Assembly: GCA_964467785.1 (NCBI GenBank)
Contig: CAYXVB010000165.1
Location: forward strand, 1-8,147
Direction: 5' to 3'
DNA length: 8,147 bases
From: CAYXVB01 sp964467785
Lineage (GTDB): Bacteria > Bdellovibrionota > UBA1018
How positions within the stretch are numbered: position 1 is the stretch's first letter; every line of letters starts with the position of its first letter. A program made the translations under genes and the position numbers. The notes beneath the pieces are model-generated. The model did not search any database. It was not told where the DNA came from and saw nothing but the letters and a program-made list of their open reading frames with translations. Positions 1 to 6,580 of this stretch are shown piece after piece.

Positions 1-169
1 TCAATACCTGAGAGGGTCGGACCTTTTCAAAGAGAGTGCGGACCTGGGCCGGATCCTCGAGGTCGGTGCCCAGCGAGCGAGAGCTGACCGCATACTTCAG
101 ACCCCGTTGTTCCAGCTTTTTGCAGACACGTTTACCCAAAAATCCCGTCGCGCCAAGAACAAGAATCAT
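1..169 (-). CDS. NAD-dependent epimerase/dehydratase, N-terminal fragment (cut by window edge)
   Basis: Translating the minus strand from the ATG at 169 gives 56 codons open to the window edge. The protein begins MILVLGATGFLGKRV, which carries the GxxGxxG dinucleotide-binding motif (G6, G9, G12) of extended short-chain dehydrogenases that modify nucleotide sugars. It continues with a beta-alpha-beta pattern and a segment, LEDPAQVRTLFEKVRPSQVL, typical of the region that leads to the second NAD-contacting strand. A weak AGGGTG ribosome-binding site lies just upstream. It follows the GT4 glycosyltransferase on the same strand after an 81-bp gap, so the two may be co-transcribed. The substrate cannot be told from 56 residues; a GDP- or UDP-sugar reductase/epimerase (RmlD-like or fucose-synthase-like) is possible. 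The Rossmann assignment is clear and the exact function is unknown. Confidence 0.8.
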   Translation of the reverse strand, partial: MILVLGATGFLGKRVCKKLEQRGLKYAVSSRSLGTDLEDPAQVRTLFEKVRPSQVL

Positions 170-181
170 GCTTCACCCTTG

Positions 182-197
182 TCACAAGTTTTTGTGA
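182..197. repeat. Perfect inverted repeat TCACAA-N4-TTGTGA upstream of the epimerase
   Basis: Two 6-base arms, TCACAA (182-187) and TTGTGA (192-197), are exact reverse complements around the loop GTTT. The dyad lies in the 81-bp gap between the GT4 gene and the epimerase start at 169, only 12 bases from that start. No T-run follows on the minus strand, so it does not look like an intrinsic terminator. It could be a regulator-binding site or a small RNA hairpin near the epimerase ribosome-binding site, or it could be chance. Confidence 0.35.
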
Positions 198-250
198 ATT
201 GGAATGGTTGTTTGCGGAGATGGAGCTTCGAGGCTGCTTTGCATAGCGCT

Positions 251-1486
251 TCAGCTTTTTCTTAATAAACCTTTGAACAGCGATTCAAATTGCTCGACCC
301 CAACTTTGACCGCGAGAGTGGACTCGTAATGCTTTCGACCGTAGAAGCCCATCTGCGCTAACTCTTCTGGAGAACGGGAGGCCAGACGGCATGCAGCCTC
401 GGCGAGCTCTGTCGGACTTTCCGGAGGACAGGAAATCCCCGCGCCTGCTTCGGTTACGATGCTCGCTCCTTCTCCGGCGATCGCGGCTAGTATCGGACGT
501 CCTGAAGCAAGGTACCCCTGAATCTTGGACGGGATGGTGATTTCAAAAAGTGGATCATTGCGAAGGTGAACGAGTAGGGCGTCTGCCTGAGCCAGGACGT
601 GACCGATTTCGGTGATGGGGACCTTATCGAGAAAGCGCGTGTTTGCGATGCCTTCCTCCCGTGCGCGCTGAATGAGGCGCTCCTTTTCGATGCCGCCGCC
701 AATGAAGGCGAACTGGATGCGCGAATCGCGCGAGGCCACGATCTTTGCCGCGTCAAGCACTGCGTCCAGTGCCTGAGCTTTTCCCATCTGACCGGCGAAA
801 AGGATGGTGAACCGCCCGTCGAAACCGAGCTCGCTGGCACGAGCGGGATCTTTGGGATAGTGCTGCTCGGCCGCTTCGTCCGCCCAATTGCGGATCACCG
901 TGATCTTGGACTCAGGCACTCCGCGTTCAATCAGCAAGCGTTTGAAGCCGTGCGAGAGCACGACGATGTGGTCGACGAGTCGGTAGGTAAGCTTGCACCA
1001 AAGTGTGACCGCCGCAAGAATCCAGTTGTCTCGGCCCGGCTTGACCATTCCGGTGGCTGTGAGCGTGTCAGGCCACATGTCCTGGATGTCATAAACCACT
1101 CGCCGCCCCTTAAACAGGCGTAAGATGAGGCCTGGTAGGGCGATTGTCGCCGGTGGGTGGTAGACATAGACGATATCCGCGCGACGAACAAGCCAGGGGC
1201 CGAGAAACGCGGCCGACAGGGCGAAGCTGCAGTAAGTGGCGATTCGACGAATTGCCGAGCCGTCATGGCTGGGATAAAGAGGAACCCGGTGGACGGTCAC
1301 TCCGTCGAGAATTTCCTTTTGATGGAGTCGGATCCTATAGCCCGGGTAGACCTTGCCGCCGGGATAGTTTGGAAATCCTGTGATTACTTCGACTTCGTGT
1401 CCCCGCCGCATCAGGGCGCGGCAAAAGCTCAGCCCCTTAAAATGAGGCTCGGGATTGAACCCCTCAGTCACCATCAGGATGCGCAT
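251..1486 (-). CDS. GT4-family glycosyltransferase (WbuB-like)
   Basis: The 411-residue protein should transfer a sugar from a nucleotide donor to a growing lipid-linked glycan at the cytoplasmic face of the membrane. The N-terminal half (about 1-200) has the GT-B pattern MRILMVTEGFNPEPHF, RRGHEVEVITGFPNYPGG (27-44) and VYDIQDMWPDTL (131-142), features seen in the WbuB branch of GT4. The C-terminal half opens with the donor-binding loop FAGQMGKAQALD (230-241), then FIGGG (261-265) and ITIPSKIQGYLASGRPIL (316-333). In this branch the second Glu of the usual EX7E motif is replaced around IPSK-x-QxYLA; here E315 and Q323 occupy the two positions. The length is normal for the family. The ATG at 1486 is supported by the typical MRILMVTEGF start, but no good ribosome-binding site precedes it. 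Characterised WbuB enzymes transfer N-acetyl-L-fucosamine; the sugar used here cannot be read from sequence. Confidence 0.9.
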   Translation of the reverse strand: MRILMVTEGFNPEPHFKGLSFCRALMRRGHEVEVITGFPNYPGGKVYPGYRIRLHQKEILDGVTVHRVPLYPSHDGSAIRRIATYCSFALSAAFLGPWLVRRADIVYVYHPPATIALPGLILRLFKGRRVVYDIQDMWPDTLTATGMVKPGRDNWILAAVTLWCKLTYRLVDHIVVLSHGFKRLLIERGVPESKITVIRNWADEAAEQHYPKDPARASELGFDGRFTILFAGQMGKAQALDAVLDAAKIVASRDSRIQFAFIGGGIEKERLIQRAREEGIANTRFLDKVPITEIGHVLAQADALLVHLRNDPLFEITIPSKIQGYLASGRPILAAIAGEGASIVTEAGAGISCPPESPTELAEAACRLASRSPEELAQMGFYGRKHYESTLAVKVGVEQFESLFKGLLRKS

Positions 1487-1512
1487 GCCTATCGGTTTCG
1501 CATAATTCCTGA

Positions 1513-1525
1513 CAATTGGGAATTG
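1513..1525. repeat. Dyad CAATT-GGG-AATTG in the divergent spacer
   Basis: CAATT (1513-1517) and AATTG (1521-1525) are exact reverse complements around GGG. The dyad lies between the divergently transcribed GT4 and sugar-transferase genes and overlaps the candidate -35 element of the latter (1523-1528). The position would suit an operator, but 5-bp arms are short enough to occur by chance. Confidence 0.25.
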
Positions 1526-1552
1526 ATCTCAGCAAAAACCGCATTGTATACC
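1523..1552 (+). promoter_or_regulatory. Candidate sigma70-type promoter of the sugar-transferase gene
   Basis: TTGATC (1523-1528, 4 of 6 consensus bases) is followed after 18 bp by TATACC (1547-1552, 4 of 6). Standard spacing would put the transcription start near 1559, one base before the GTG at 1560 and four before the ATG at 1563. With no clear ribosome-binding site, the message would be essentially leaderless. The match is moderate and was found by eye. Confidence 0.4.
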
Positions 1553-1559
1553 TTATCGG

Positions 1560-2996
1560 GTGATGACATCCGAAGCCGTGAAATCAGTCGCCCGCCCTGT
1601 GGCGCGCCCTAAACCCTCGCATGCGGCGGCATTTACTTTCTCGCATGCAGTAACGGGTCTGCTTCTTTCAAAGAGCCGGACTCTCTGGTCCTTCGTCGAT
1701 CTGATCGTGGCTTCAGCAAGCTTTATCTTTTTTGCCTGGCTCAGTCCCAAGGGCTGGTTCAATAGCTGGAACGAGATTTGGGTCGCCGCCTTGGTTTTTG
1801 CAGGGTGTTTTGTGGCTGCTGGACTCGGCAATGGCCTTTACGAGCGAGAAAATCGTTTTGCTCCCCGTGCTGTCCTGCAGTTAGGGTTTGTCGCCGCCGT
1901 CATGGCGGGTTCATTGAGCCTAACTGTTATTTTCTTCGTGTTTTATTGGAAAGTCGGCCGCTACCTCGTGGGCTTTGGGAGCCTGGGTGGCTTTCTTGGC
2001 ATTGTCTTTTATCGTTGGATCCTTTCGTTCCTGATCGGTCGCTATCCTTATCGTTTTACCATCTTGGGCGAGCCTTCGATCATCACCGAGGAGATCCGTG
2101 AGTTCAGCGCGCGTCCCCGACGCGGAGTGCGTTATCTTCATGTCGACGATGTTGAGTCACTGCTGAGCAAAGTAGGCGAATGGTCGCATGACGACATGGT
2201 CACCACGCTCCACTCGTGGCGAGTGCTCGACATCGTCCTCACCGAGAACGCGTCCAAGGATCCCCGAATCATGGACCTTTGCGTGCGCGCGATGCAGGCC
2301 GGCTGCCGCGTGATCGACGAGATCCATTTTTACGGTGAACTTTTCCAGTGTTTCCCGTCCAAGATTCTATCAGAGAACTGGGTGATCCTCTCGGGGATCG
2401 ACACCCATCGTCCGGTCAGCCAGTTTGGCAAGCGCGCGTTTGACCTCGTTTTCGGTGTGCTATGCGCGGTTTTACTGGCGCCTCTGATGGCGCTCGTGGC
2501 ACTTGGAATCAAGCTCTCCAGCCCCGGGCCGGTCTTTTTTGTCCAGGATAGGCAGGGCCGCTTCGGTCGCCCATTCAAGATCTTCAAGTTTCGCACGATG
2601 GCTGCAGTGGTCAATGGAGATCATCCTCCCTCTACCCGTCAGGGCGACGCGCGGGTGACGGCGATTGGCCGTCTGTTGCGTCCGCTTCACATCGATGAGT
2701 TGCCGCAGATCTGGAATATCATCATGGGCGACATGTCCTTTGTCGGTCCACGTCCCGAGGTTTATTCCTTCACTCAAGAGATCACGCGCGAAGTTCCAAT
2801 CTACGCCTTCCGCTGTTTGGTTCGACCGGGTCTTTCGGGGCTTTCGCAGGTGAGCGTGGGCTATACGCTGGACAACGCACAGGATACGCTGGTCAAGCTG
2901 GCGTACGACCTTTATTACATCAAGAACTACACGTTCATGCTGGATCTGCTGATCATCGTACGAACGCTTTTTACGCTCACTCGGCGAGCGTGGTAA
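1560..2996 (+). CDS. Polyprenyl-phosphate sugar-1-phosphate transferase (exopolysaccharide priming enzyme)
   Basis: The 478-residue membrane protein should transfer a sugar 1-phosphate from a nucleotide sugar to undecaprenyl phosphate, starting a polysaccharide repeat unit. Four hydrophobic segments (about 44-61, 74-95, 105-128 and 135-158) precede a central Rossmann-like domain (about 163-285). The C-terminal bacterial sugar transferase domain runs from about 288 to 478. It begins with a basic-hydrophobic entry helix (KRAFDLVFG, 291-299), followed by SSPGPVFF (320-327), QDRQGRFGRPF and KFRTM (329-347). The catalytic Asp-Glu pair is D379-E380 in HIDELPQIWN, and GDMSFVGPRPE (390-400) and RPGLSGLSQV (422-431) follow. 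Domain order and length match the WbaP/EpsE-like two-domain family. Translation could begin at GTG 1560 or at ATG 1563; no downstream Met precedes the first membrane segment. The sugar specificity is not readable. Confidence 0.93.
   Translation: MMTSEAVKSVARPVARPKPSHAAAFTFSHAVTGLLLSKSRTLWSFVDLIVASASFIFFAWLSPKGWFNSWNEIWVAALVFAGCFVAAGLGNGLYERENRFAPRAVLQLGFVAAVMAGSLSLTVIFFVFYWKVGRYLVGFGSLGGFLGIVFYRWILSFLIGRYPYRFTILGEPSIITEEIREFSARPRRGVRYLHVDDVESLLSKVGEWSHDDMVTTLHSWRVLDIVLTENASKDPRIMDLCVRAMQAGCRVIDEIHFYGELFQCFPSKILSENWVILSGIDTHRPVSQFGKRAFDLVFGVLCAVLLAPLMALVALGIKLSSPGPVFFVQDRQGRFGRPFKIFKFRTMAAVVNGDHPPSTRQGDARVTAIGRLLRPLHIDELPQIWNIIMGDMSFVGPRPEVYSFTQEITREVPIYAFRCLVRPGLSGLSQVSVGYTLDNAQDTLVKLAYDLYYIKNYTFMLDLLIIVRTLFTLTRRAW
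2973..2991. repeat. 6-bp stem-loop at the 3' end of the sugar-transferase gene
   Basis: ACGCTC (2973-2978) pairs exactly with GAGCGT (2986-2991) around a 7-base loop, within the last codons of the sugar-transferase gene and next to the 10-bp convergent gap. No T-run follows on either strand; the T-run at 2968-2972 precedes it on the plus strand. It is therefore not a canonical terminator, though it might stabilise a 3' end. Confidence 0.3.
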
Positions 2997-3006
2997 GCTG
3001 GGCGTC

Positions 3007-3873
3007 TCAACCGATCTTGTTAGTCTGATAGCCGGGGAATTTCTCTTGAACAACTGCTTTCCAGGCGGCAATACGAGAATCAGCGAAGCGGTTTAGCCGT
3101 GGGAGTTCGGTTTTGAGAAATGGAAAGCTGAATTCTCGAATCAGCTGTTCCCAGTGAAAGAGCGTTGGATTGCGCGAGTCGGGGAGTCTGCGCGTCTCGA
3201 TCCAAGTCCCTAAGCGGGCATGACGTGACCGTGCAAATGTGGAAAGGCCCACTTCGCCCGCATGGATCAGTGGTTGTTTTCGCCATTGGAAGCGGAACGA
3301 CTTCCAGAACTCCGCGAAAAGACCGCTCGCGAGCGCTGAGTGCTCGAAGACTATAAAGTAAGACTGTAGGTGTGGGCCAATTTCAGCGCTTTCGGTCAGG
3401 CCCCAGACATCGAGATTTTTATGGGTCATTTCCTTGAAAATGGATCGGAGCGGGCCGAAGGGTCCGTAAACGCTATCATTGAGCAAAAGCACTTGCGCGG
3501 TGCTTGCGAGTTGAGAAGGAGAGAGCAGGTCGATCGCGCATTTCCAAGATCCAAAATCCAGTGAAACATTCTTACGGACCAGAATGCGTGTGCAACGCGA
3601 GCGGAGCGTATCGAGGGCCTGGGGGAGCAAGTCTTCGGCGCTGGTGACGAAAATGACGTCAAACCCCTCGCGCTGGAGCTCGTCGAGCGCGGCCACGATC
3701 CAGGCTGCGACCGTCCCGTCGCCGGAGTAATGGGCGTAGATGCAGAGCCGGCGCGATGCGGGTGCGCAGCCTTTCCAGTCGTGCAAGATCAGCGACTGCG
3801 AACCCTTGAGATTACCCAGGCGAGCCAGACGGTAATGATGAAATTTCCGTGAGAAGCGGGCTGCGAGAGACAT
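3007..3873 (-). CDS. RgpF-family (rhamnan synthesis F) polysaccharide biosynthesis protein
   Basis: From the ATG at 3873 the protein has 288 residues and carries the signature pattern of the RgpF family (Pfam rhamnan synthesis protein F). In order these are YAHYSGDG (46-53), GFDVIFVTS (70-78), RKNVSLDFGSWK (100-111), LLNDSVYGPFGPL (130-142), DVWGLTES (155-162), HLQSYF (168-173) and NPTLFHWEQLI (235-245). Members are needed for rhamnose-containing glycans in streptococci and occur in many polysaccharide loci, probably as glycosyltransferases; the reaction here is inferred only. The frame stays open to a GTG at 3909, which would give 300 residues and overlap the upstream epimerase. I prefer the ATG because it begins 8 bases after the epimerase stop. 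No clear ribosome-binding site precedes it, which fits translational coupling to the epimerase. The gene converges on the sugar transferase across 10 bp. Confidence 0.88.
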   Translation of the reverse strand: MSLAARFSRKFHHYRLARLGNLKGSQSLILHDWKGCAPASRRLCIYAHYSGDGTVAAWIVAALDELQREGFDVIFVTSAEDLLPQALDTLRSRCTRILVRKNVSLDFGSWKCAIDLLSPSQLASTAQVLLLNDSVYGPFGPLRSIFKEMTHKNLDVWGLTESAEIGPHLQSYFIVFEHSALASGLFAEFWKSFRFQWRKQPLIHAGEVGLSTFARSRHARLGTWIETRRLPDSRNPTLFHWEQLIREFSFPFLKTELPRLNRFADSRIAAWKAVVQEKFPGYQTNKIG

Positions 3874-3881
3874 CGGTGTGA

Positions 3882-4907
3882 TCAGAGCTTGTAGTAGTCC
3901 CGGAACCACTCGACAAACCGGCGCACACCCACCTCGATTGGTGTGGAGGGCTGGTAGCCGTAATCGCGCGACAGCTCGGTGACGTCAGCGAGCGTTGAGT
4001 CGACATCGCCGGCTTGCTTGTCTTCGAAAATTTTCTCGGCCTTTCGGCCTAGGCATTCCTCGATGACTTCAATGTAGCGCATCAGCTGTTCACTGCGGCC
4101 GTTACCGATGTTGTAGATGCGATAGGGCGCGCTCGAGAGCGACGGGTCGGGGTGGCGTGCGTCCCACTCGCGTGCGGGCGCGGCCGCGGGACCTAGGGTC
4201 ATTCGCTCCAGTCCGTCGACCAGATCGTCAATGTAAGTGAAGTCGCGCTTGTGCTTGCCGAAGTTGAAGACGCGGATCGGCTTGCCTTCGAGGATGTTGC
4301 GCGTGAACAGGAAGAGCGCCATGTCGGGACGCCCCCAGGGGCCGTAAACCGTGAAGAAGCGCACGCCGGTAGTCGGGATGCCGTACATGGCACTGTAGCT
4401 GTGGGCCATCAGTTCGTTGGCTTTTTTGGTAGCGGAGTAGAAGGATACGGGGTGCGCGGTGCCATGATGCACACTGAGGGGCTGAGTCTCATTCAGACCG
4501 TAGACTGAGCTGGTCGACGCGTAGATCAAATGACCGGTTTTGTTGTGGCGGCAGCCTTCAAGTATGTTCAGGAAACCTTTAAGATTCGAGTCGACGTAAG
4601 CGTGCGGATTCTGAATCGAGTAGCGGACGCCTGCTTGCGCTGCGAGGTGAACCACCACGTCGGGTCTTGTGGATTCAAAAAGATTCTGGACGGCGGTAGA
4701 ATCCGCAACGTCGATCTTGTGGAAGGCGAAGTTCGAATGCTTTTGGCATAGCGCGAGTCGCGCTAGCTTGAGCGACGGATCGTAATAGTCGTTGAGGTTG
4801 TCGAGTCCAATGACTCGTTGCCCACGCTCCAGAAGTCGACGGGTCAGCGCCGATCCGATAAAACCAGCACAACCCGTGACGAGAATTGACTTGTGAGCGT
4901 CTGCCAT
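3882..4907 (-). CDS. UDP-glucuronate 4-epimerase-like NAD-dependent epimerase
   Basis: The 341-residue extended SDR should interconvert UDP-glucuronate and UDP-galacturonate, or a close relative, in the cytoplasm using bound NAD. Visible motifs are ILVTGCAGFIG (8-18; G12, G15, G18), the acidic residue D36 in GLDNLNDYYDP (34-44), HLAAQAGVRYS (87-97), IYASTSSVYG (128-137), and the catalytic YxxxK pair Y157 and K161. RFFTVYGPWGRPDMALFLF (183-201) and RDFTYIDDLVDG (221-232) are characteristic of the CapI/LspL group of uronic-acid epimerases. The frame is open about 150 codons further upstream, but that stretch is antisense to the phosphatase gene and has no SDR similarity. The ATG at 4907 puts the Rossmann strand at the usual place and has GGAAGAAG just upstream (4918-4911). 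Length is normal. It leads a two-gene unit with the RgpF-like gene. Confidence 0.92.
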   Translation of the reverse strand: MADAHKSILVTGCAGFIGSALTRRLLERGQRVIGLDNLNDYYDPSLKLARLALCQKHSNFAFHKIDVADSTAVQNLFESTRPDVVVHLAAQAGVRYSIQNPHAYVDSNLKGFLNILEGCRHNKTGHLIYASTSSVYGLNETQPLSVHHGTAHPVSFYSATKKANELMAHSYSAMYGIPTTGVRFFTVYGPWGRPDMALFLFTRNILEGKPIRVFNFGKHKRDFTYIDDLVDGLERMTLGPAAAPAREWDARHPDPSLSSAPYRIYNIGNGRSEQLMRYIEVIEECLGRKAEKIFEDKQAGDVDSTLADVTELSRDYGYQPSTPIEVGVRRFVEWFRDYYKL

Positions 4908-4910
4908 GCT

Positions 4911-4918
4911 CTTCTTCC
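4911..4918 (-). promoter_or_regulatory. Ribosome-binding site fixing the epimerase start
   Basis: On the minus strand GGAAGAAG ends three bases before the ATG at 4907. It supports this start over the longer open frame that runs back to 5357. Confidence 0.5.
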
Positions 4919-4930
4919 ATCGAACTTTAA

Positions 4931-4938
4931 GAGGAAAG
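4931..4938 (+). promoter_or_regulatory. Ribosome-binding site fixing the phosphatase start
   Basis: GAGGAAAG, with AGGA at 4932-4935, lies 8 bases before the ATG at 4944. It favours this start over the in-frame GTG at 4893, which would overlap the divergent epimerase gene. Confidence 0.55.
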
Positions 4939-4943
4939 TCAAC

Positions 4944-5537
4944 ATGGTAACGGCCCGCCCCCGGGGACTGGCGATTCTCGACCGCGACGGCGTTCTCAAT
5001 AAAATGACTATCGATCCGGAGCACGGGACGCTCGATTCTCCGCTGCATCCTACTCAGATCCAGATGGCTTCGCAGATTGCGCAGTCTCTCAAGCGCATTG
5101 CCGACGCAGGCTACCTGCTCGCCGTGGCCACCAATCAACCGGCAGCGGCCAAGGGCAAGACGACCGTCGCCAACCTCGAAGCGGTGATGAAACAGATCCT
5201 CGAGCAGGCGCAGAGCGAAGGAGCGAGAGTCGAAACCTGGCGCATGTGTCTTCACCAGGGGGGTGACGGTTGCGCCTGCCGAAAGCCGAAACCGGGGATG
5301 CTTCTCGAGATCATCGCGGAAATTGAGGCGAAATACGGCGCTCTCGATCGGACGCACTGTTGGATGGTGGGGGACGGAATCACTGATTTACAGGCGGGGC
5401 GTGCGGCCGGAGTTCGCGTGGGACTTTTAGCCCCAAAAAAATTGGATGCGGTGACGATGCTTCACGAAGCGGACGTCGAGCCCGACTTTTGGGGCGAGAA
5501 ATTAGCCGATTTCGCGCAATTTATCGCAGTGCGTTAG
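4944..5537 (+). CDS. gmhB: D-glycero-D-manno-heptose 1,7-bisphosphate phosphatase (HAD family)
   Basis: The 197-residue cytoplasmic HAD phosphatase should remove the 7-phosphate from heptose 1,7-bisphosphate, the step after the neighbouring kinase. HAD motif I is LDRDGVLN (12-19), with nucleophile D13 and acid/base D15. Motif II is ATNQ with T63. The zinc loop typical of GmhB and the HisB N-terminal domain keeps C102, H104, C110 and C112 in CLHQGGDGCAC, followed by RKPKPGM (113-119) with K114. Motif IV is VGDGITD with D144 and D148. The HisB phosphatase domain is the main alternative, but the adjacent hddA-like kinase points to heptose. With hddA beside it, the substrate is probably the alpha anomer used for GDP-heptose. 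The ATG at 4944 is chosen over GTG 4893 because of its ribosome-binding site and because it avoids overlap with the divergent epimerase. Confidence 0.88.
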   Translation: MVTARPRGLAILDRDGVLNKMTIDPEHGTLDSPLHPTQIQMASQIAQSLKRIADAGYLLAVATNQPAAAKGKTTVANLEAVMKQILEQAQSEGARVETWRMCLHQGGDGCACRKPKPGMLLEIIAEIEAKYGALDRTHCWMVGDGITDLQAGRAAGVRVGLLAPKKLDAVTMLHEADVEPDFWGEKLADFAQFIAVR

Positions 5538-5550
5538 CTGGCTTTACGCT

Positions 5551-5578
5551 TTGACTCACTCTTAAAAAGAGTTACAAC
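5551..5578 (+). promoter_or_regulatory. Candidate internal promoter ahead of hddA, with a dyad in its spacer
   Basis: TTGACT (5551-5556, 5 of 6) and TACAAC (5573-5578, 4 of 6) are separated by 16 bp in the 53-bp gmhB-hddA gap. The spacer holds an inverted repeat, ACTCTT (5558-5563) and AAGAGT (5567-5572). The predicted start near 5585 would leave a leader of about 6 bases, and no ribosome-binding site is visible before the hddA ATG. The assignment is tentative. Confidence 0.3.
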
Positions 5579-5590
5579 CCCGGTAACCCT

Positions 5591-6574
5591 ATGATTATCA
5601 CGCAGACTCCGTTGAGAGTGAGTATCGGTGGGGGTGGCACTGACCTGCCCTCTTATTATGAGCGATTCGGCGGATTCCTGATCTCCGCCGCCATCAATCG
5701 CTACATCTACAACGCCATTCACAAGTCCTTCACTCCCAACTACCTCATCAAGTACTCCAAGACCGAACTGGTCGATGCCGTGGACCAGATCCAGCATCCG
5801 ATCGTCCGTGAGGCCTTCAAGATGCACAACGTCGGCCCGGGCATCGAGCTCGGCTCGTACGCGGACATCCCGGCCGGTACCGGCCTGGGATCCTCCGGAT
5901 CCTTCGGCGTGGGTCTGCTCAAGGCGATCCACACGCTTAAGCGCGAGCACGTTCCGACCCACGTTCTGGCCGAGGAAGCCTGCAAGATCGAGATCGACAT
6001 CCTCAAGGAGCCGGTCGGCAAGCAGGACCAGTACATCGCGGCCTTCGGCGGCATTATCACGATGGAAATCGCGAAGAATGGCGAAGTGGACGTCCGTCCG
6101 CTCAAGATCTCCACGCAGACCCTGCAGGATCTCGAGGAGAACATGCTCCTGTTCTTCACGGGCTACTCTCGCAGCGCGAGCGCGGTCCTTTCGGATCAGA
6201 AAAAGCGCTCCGAGGTGGACGACAAGGAGATGCTCAACAACCTGCACTTTGTGAAAGAGCTGGGCCTCTCGATCAAGAAGGCGCTCGAATCGGGCGATAC
6301 CCATCAGTTCGCTGCCCTGATGCATGAGCACTGGCTCCATAAGAAGAAGCGCTCGACCGGCATCAGCAACGACACGATCAATCGCTGGTACGATGTGGGC
6401 TTTGCCAATGGCGCGCTCGGCGGCAAGCTGATCGGCGCGGGCGGCGGCGGCTTTATCATGTTCTACGCCAAGGACCGGATCGCTCTCCGCCAGGCGATGG
6501 CGCAGGAAGGCCTCCAGGAAGTCCGCTTTGCCTTTGACTTCGAAGGCTCTAAGATCGTGGTCAATAACTTCTGA
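5591..6574 (+). CDS. hddA: D-glycero-alpha-D-manno-heptose 7-phosphate kinase (GHMP kinase)
   Basis: The 327-residue GHMP-superfamily kinase should phosphorylate C1 of D-glycero-D-manno-heptose 7-phosphate with ATP, giving the 1,7-bisphosphate that GmhB then uses, en route to GDP-heptose. All three GHMP motifs are intact: PLRVSIGGGGTDLP (7-20), the ATP-binding loop DIPAGTGLGSSGSFG (92-106), and the C-terminal glycine motif GGKLIGAGGGGFIMFY (277-292). PVGKQDQYIAAFGG (141-154) is the conserved stretch seen in HddA and related sugar kinases. Length is standard. The start is certain because MIITQTPLRVS is the usual N-terminus, yet no Shine-Dalgarno sequence is visible. It lies 53 bp after gmhB on the same strand. 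Sampled rows are GC-rich (about 57-63%) compared with the ATPase next door (about 47-50%). Related GHMP kinases for other sugars exist, but the gmhB neighbour makes heptose the best reading. Confidence 0.9.
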   Translation: MIITQTPLRVSIGGGGTDLPSYYERFGGFLISAAINRYIYNAIHKSFTPNYLIKYSKTELVDAVDQIQHPIVREAFKMHNVGPGIELGSYADIPAGTGLGSSGSFGVGLLKAIHTLKREHVPTHVLAEEACKIEIDILKEPVGKQDQYIAAFGGIITMEIAKNGEVDVRPLKISTQTLQDLEENMLLFFTGYSRSASAVLSDQKKRSEVDDKEMLNNLHFVKELGLSIKKALESGDTHQFAALMHEHWLHKKKRSTGISNDTINRWYDVGFANGALGGKLIGAGGGGFIMFYAKDRIALRQAMAQEGLQEVRFAFDFEGSKIVVNNF

Positions 6575-6580
6575 GAGCGG

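Noticed and set aside
599..1612. Several plus-strand open frames opposite the GT4 gene.
   Set aside because: They overlap a well-supported glycosyltransferase and show no domain pattern.
2973..2991. Stem-loop as an intrinsic terminator for the convergent genes.
   Set aside because: The 6-bp stem is exact, but no T-run follows it in either direction.
3874..3909. GTG start at 3909 for the RgpF-like gene, adding 12 residues and overlapping the epimerase.
   Set aside because: ATG 3873 sits directly after the epimerase stop. The extra residues read through epimerase coding sequence. The longer form is not excluded.
4893..4943. GTG start at 4893 for the phosphatase, adding 17 residues.
   Set aside because: It would overlap the divergent epimerase start, while ATG 4944 has a good ribosome-binding site and the motif I strand follows at the usual distance.
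4908..5357. An open minus-strand frame that would extend the epimerase by about 150 residues at its N-terminus.
   Set aside because: It lies antisense to the phosphatase gene, its translation lacks any SDR character, and the Rossmann motif and ribosome-binding site fit the ATG at 4907.
5534..6340. Long minus-strand open frame of 268 codons opposite hddA.
   Set aside because: It is a shadow of the GC-rich, codon-biased hddA gene and has no recognisable family pattern.
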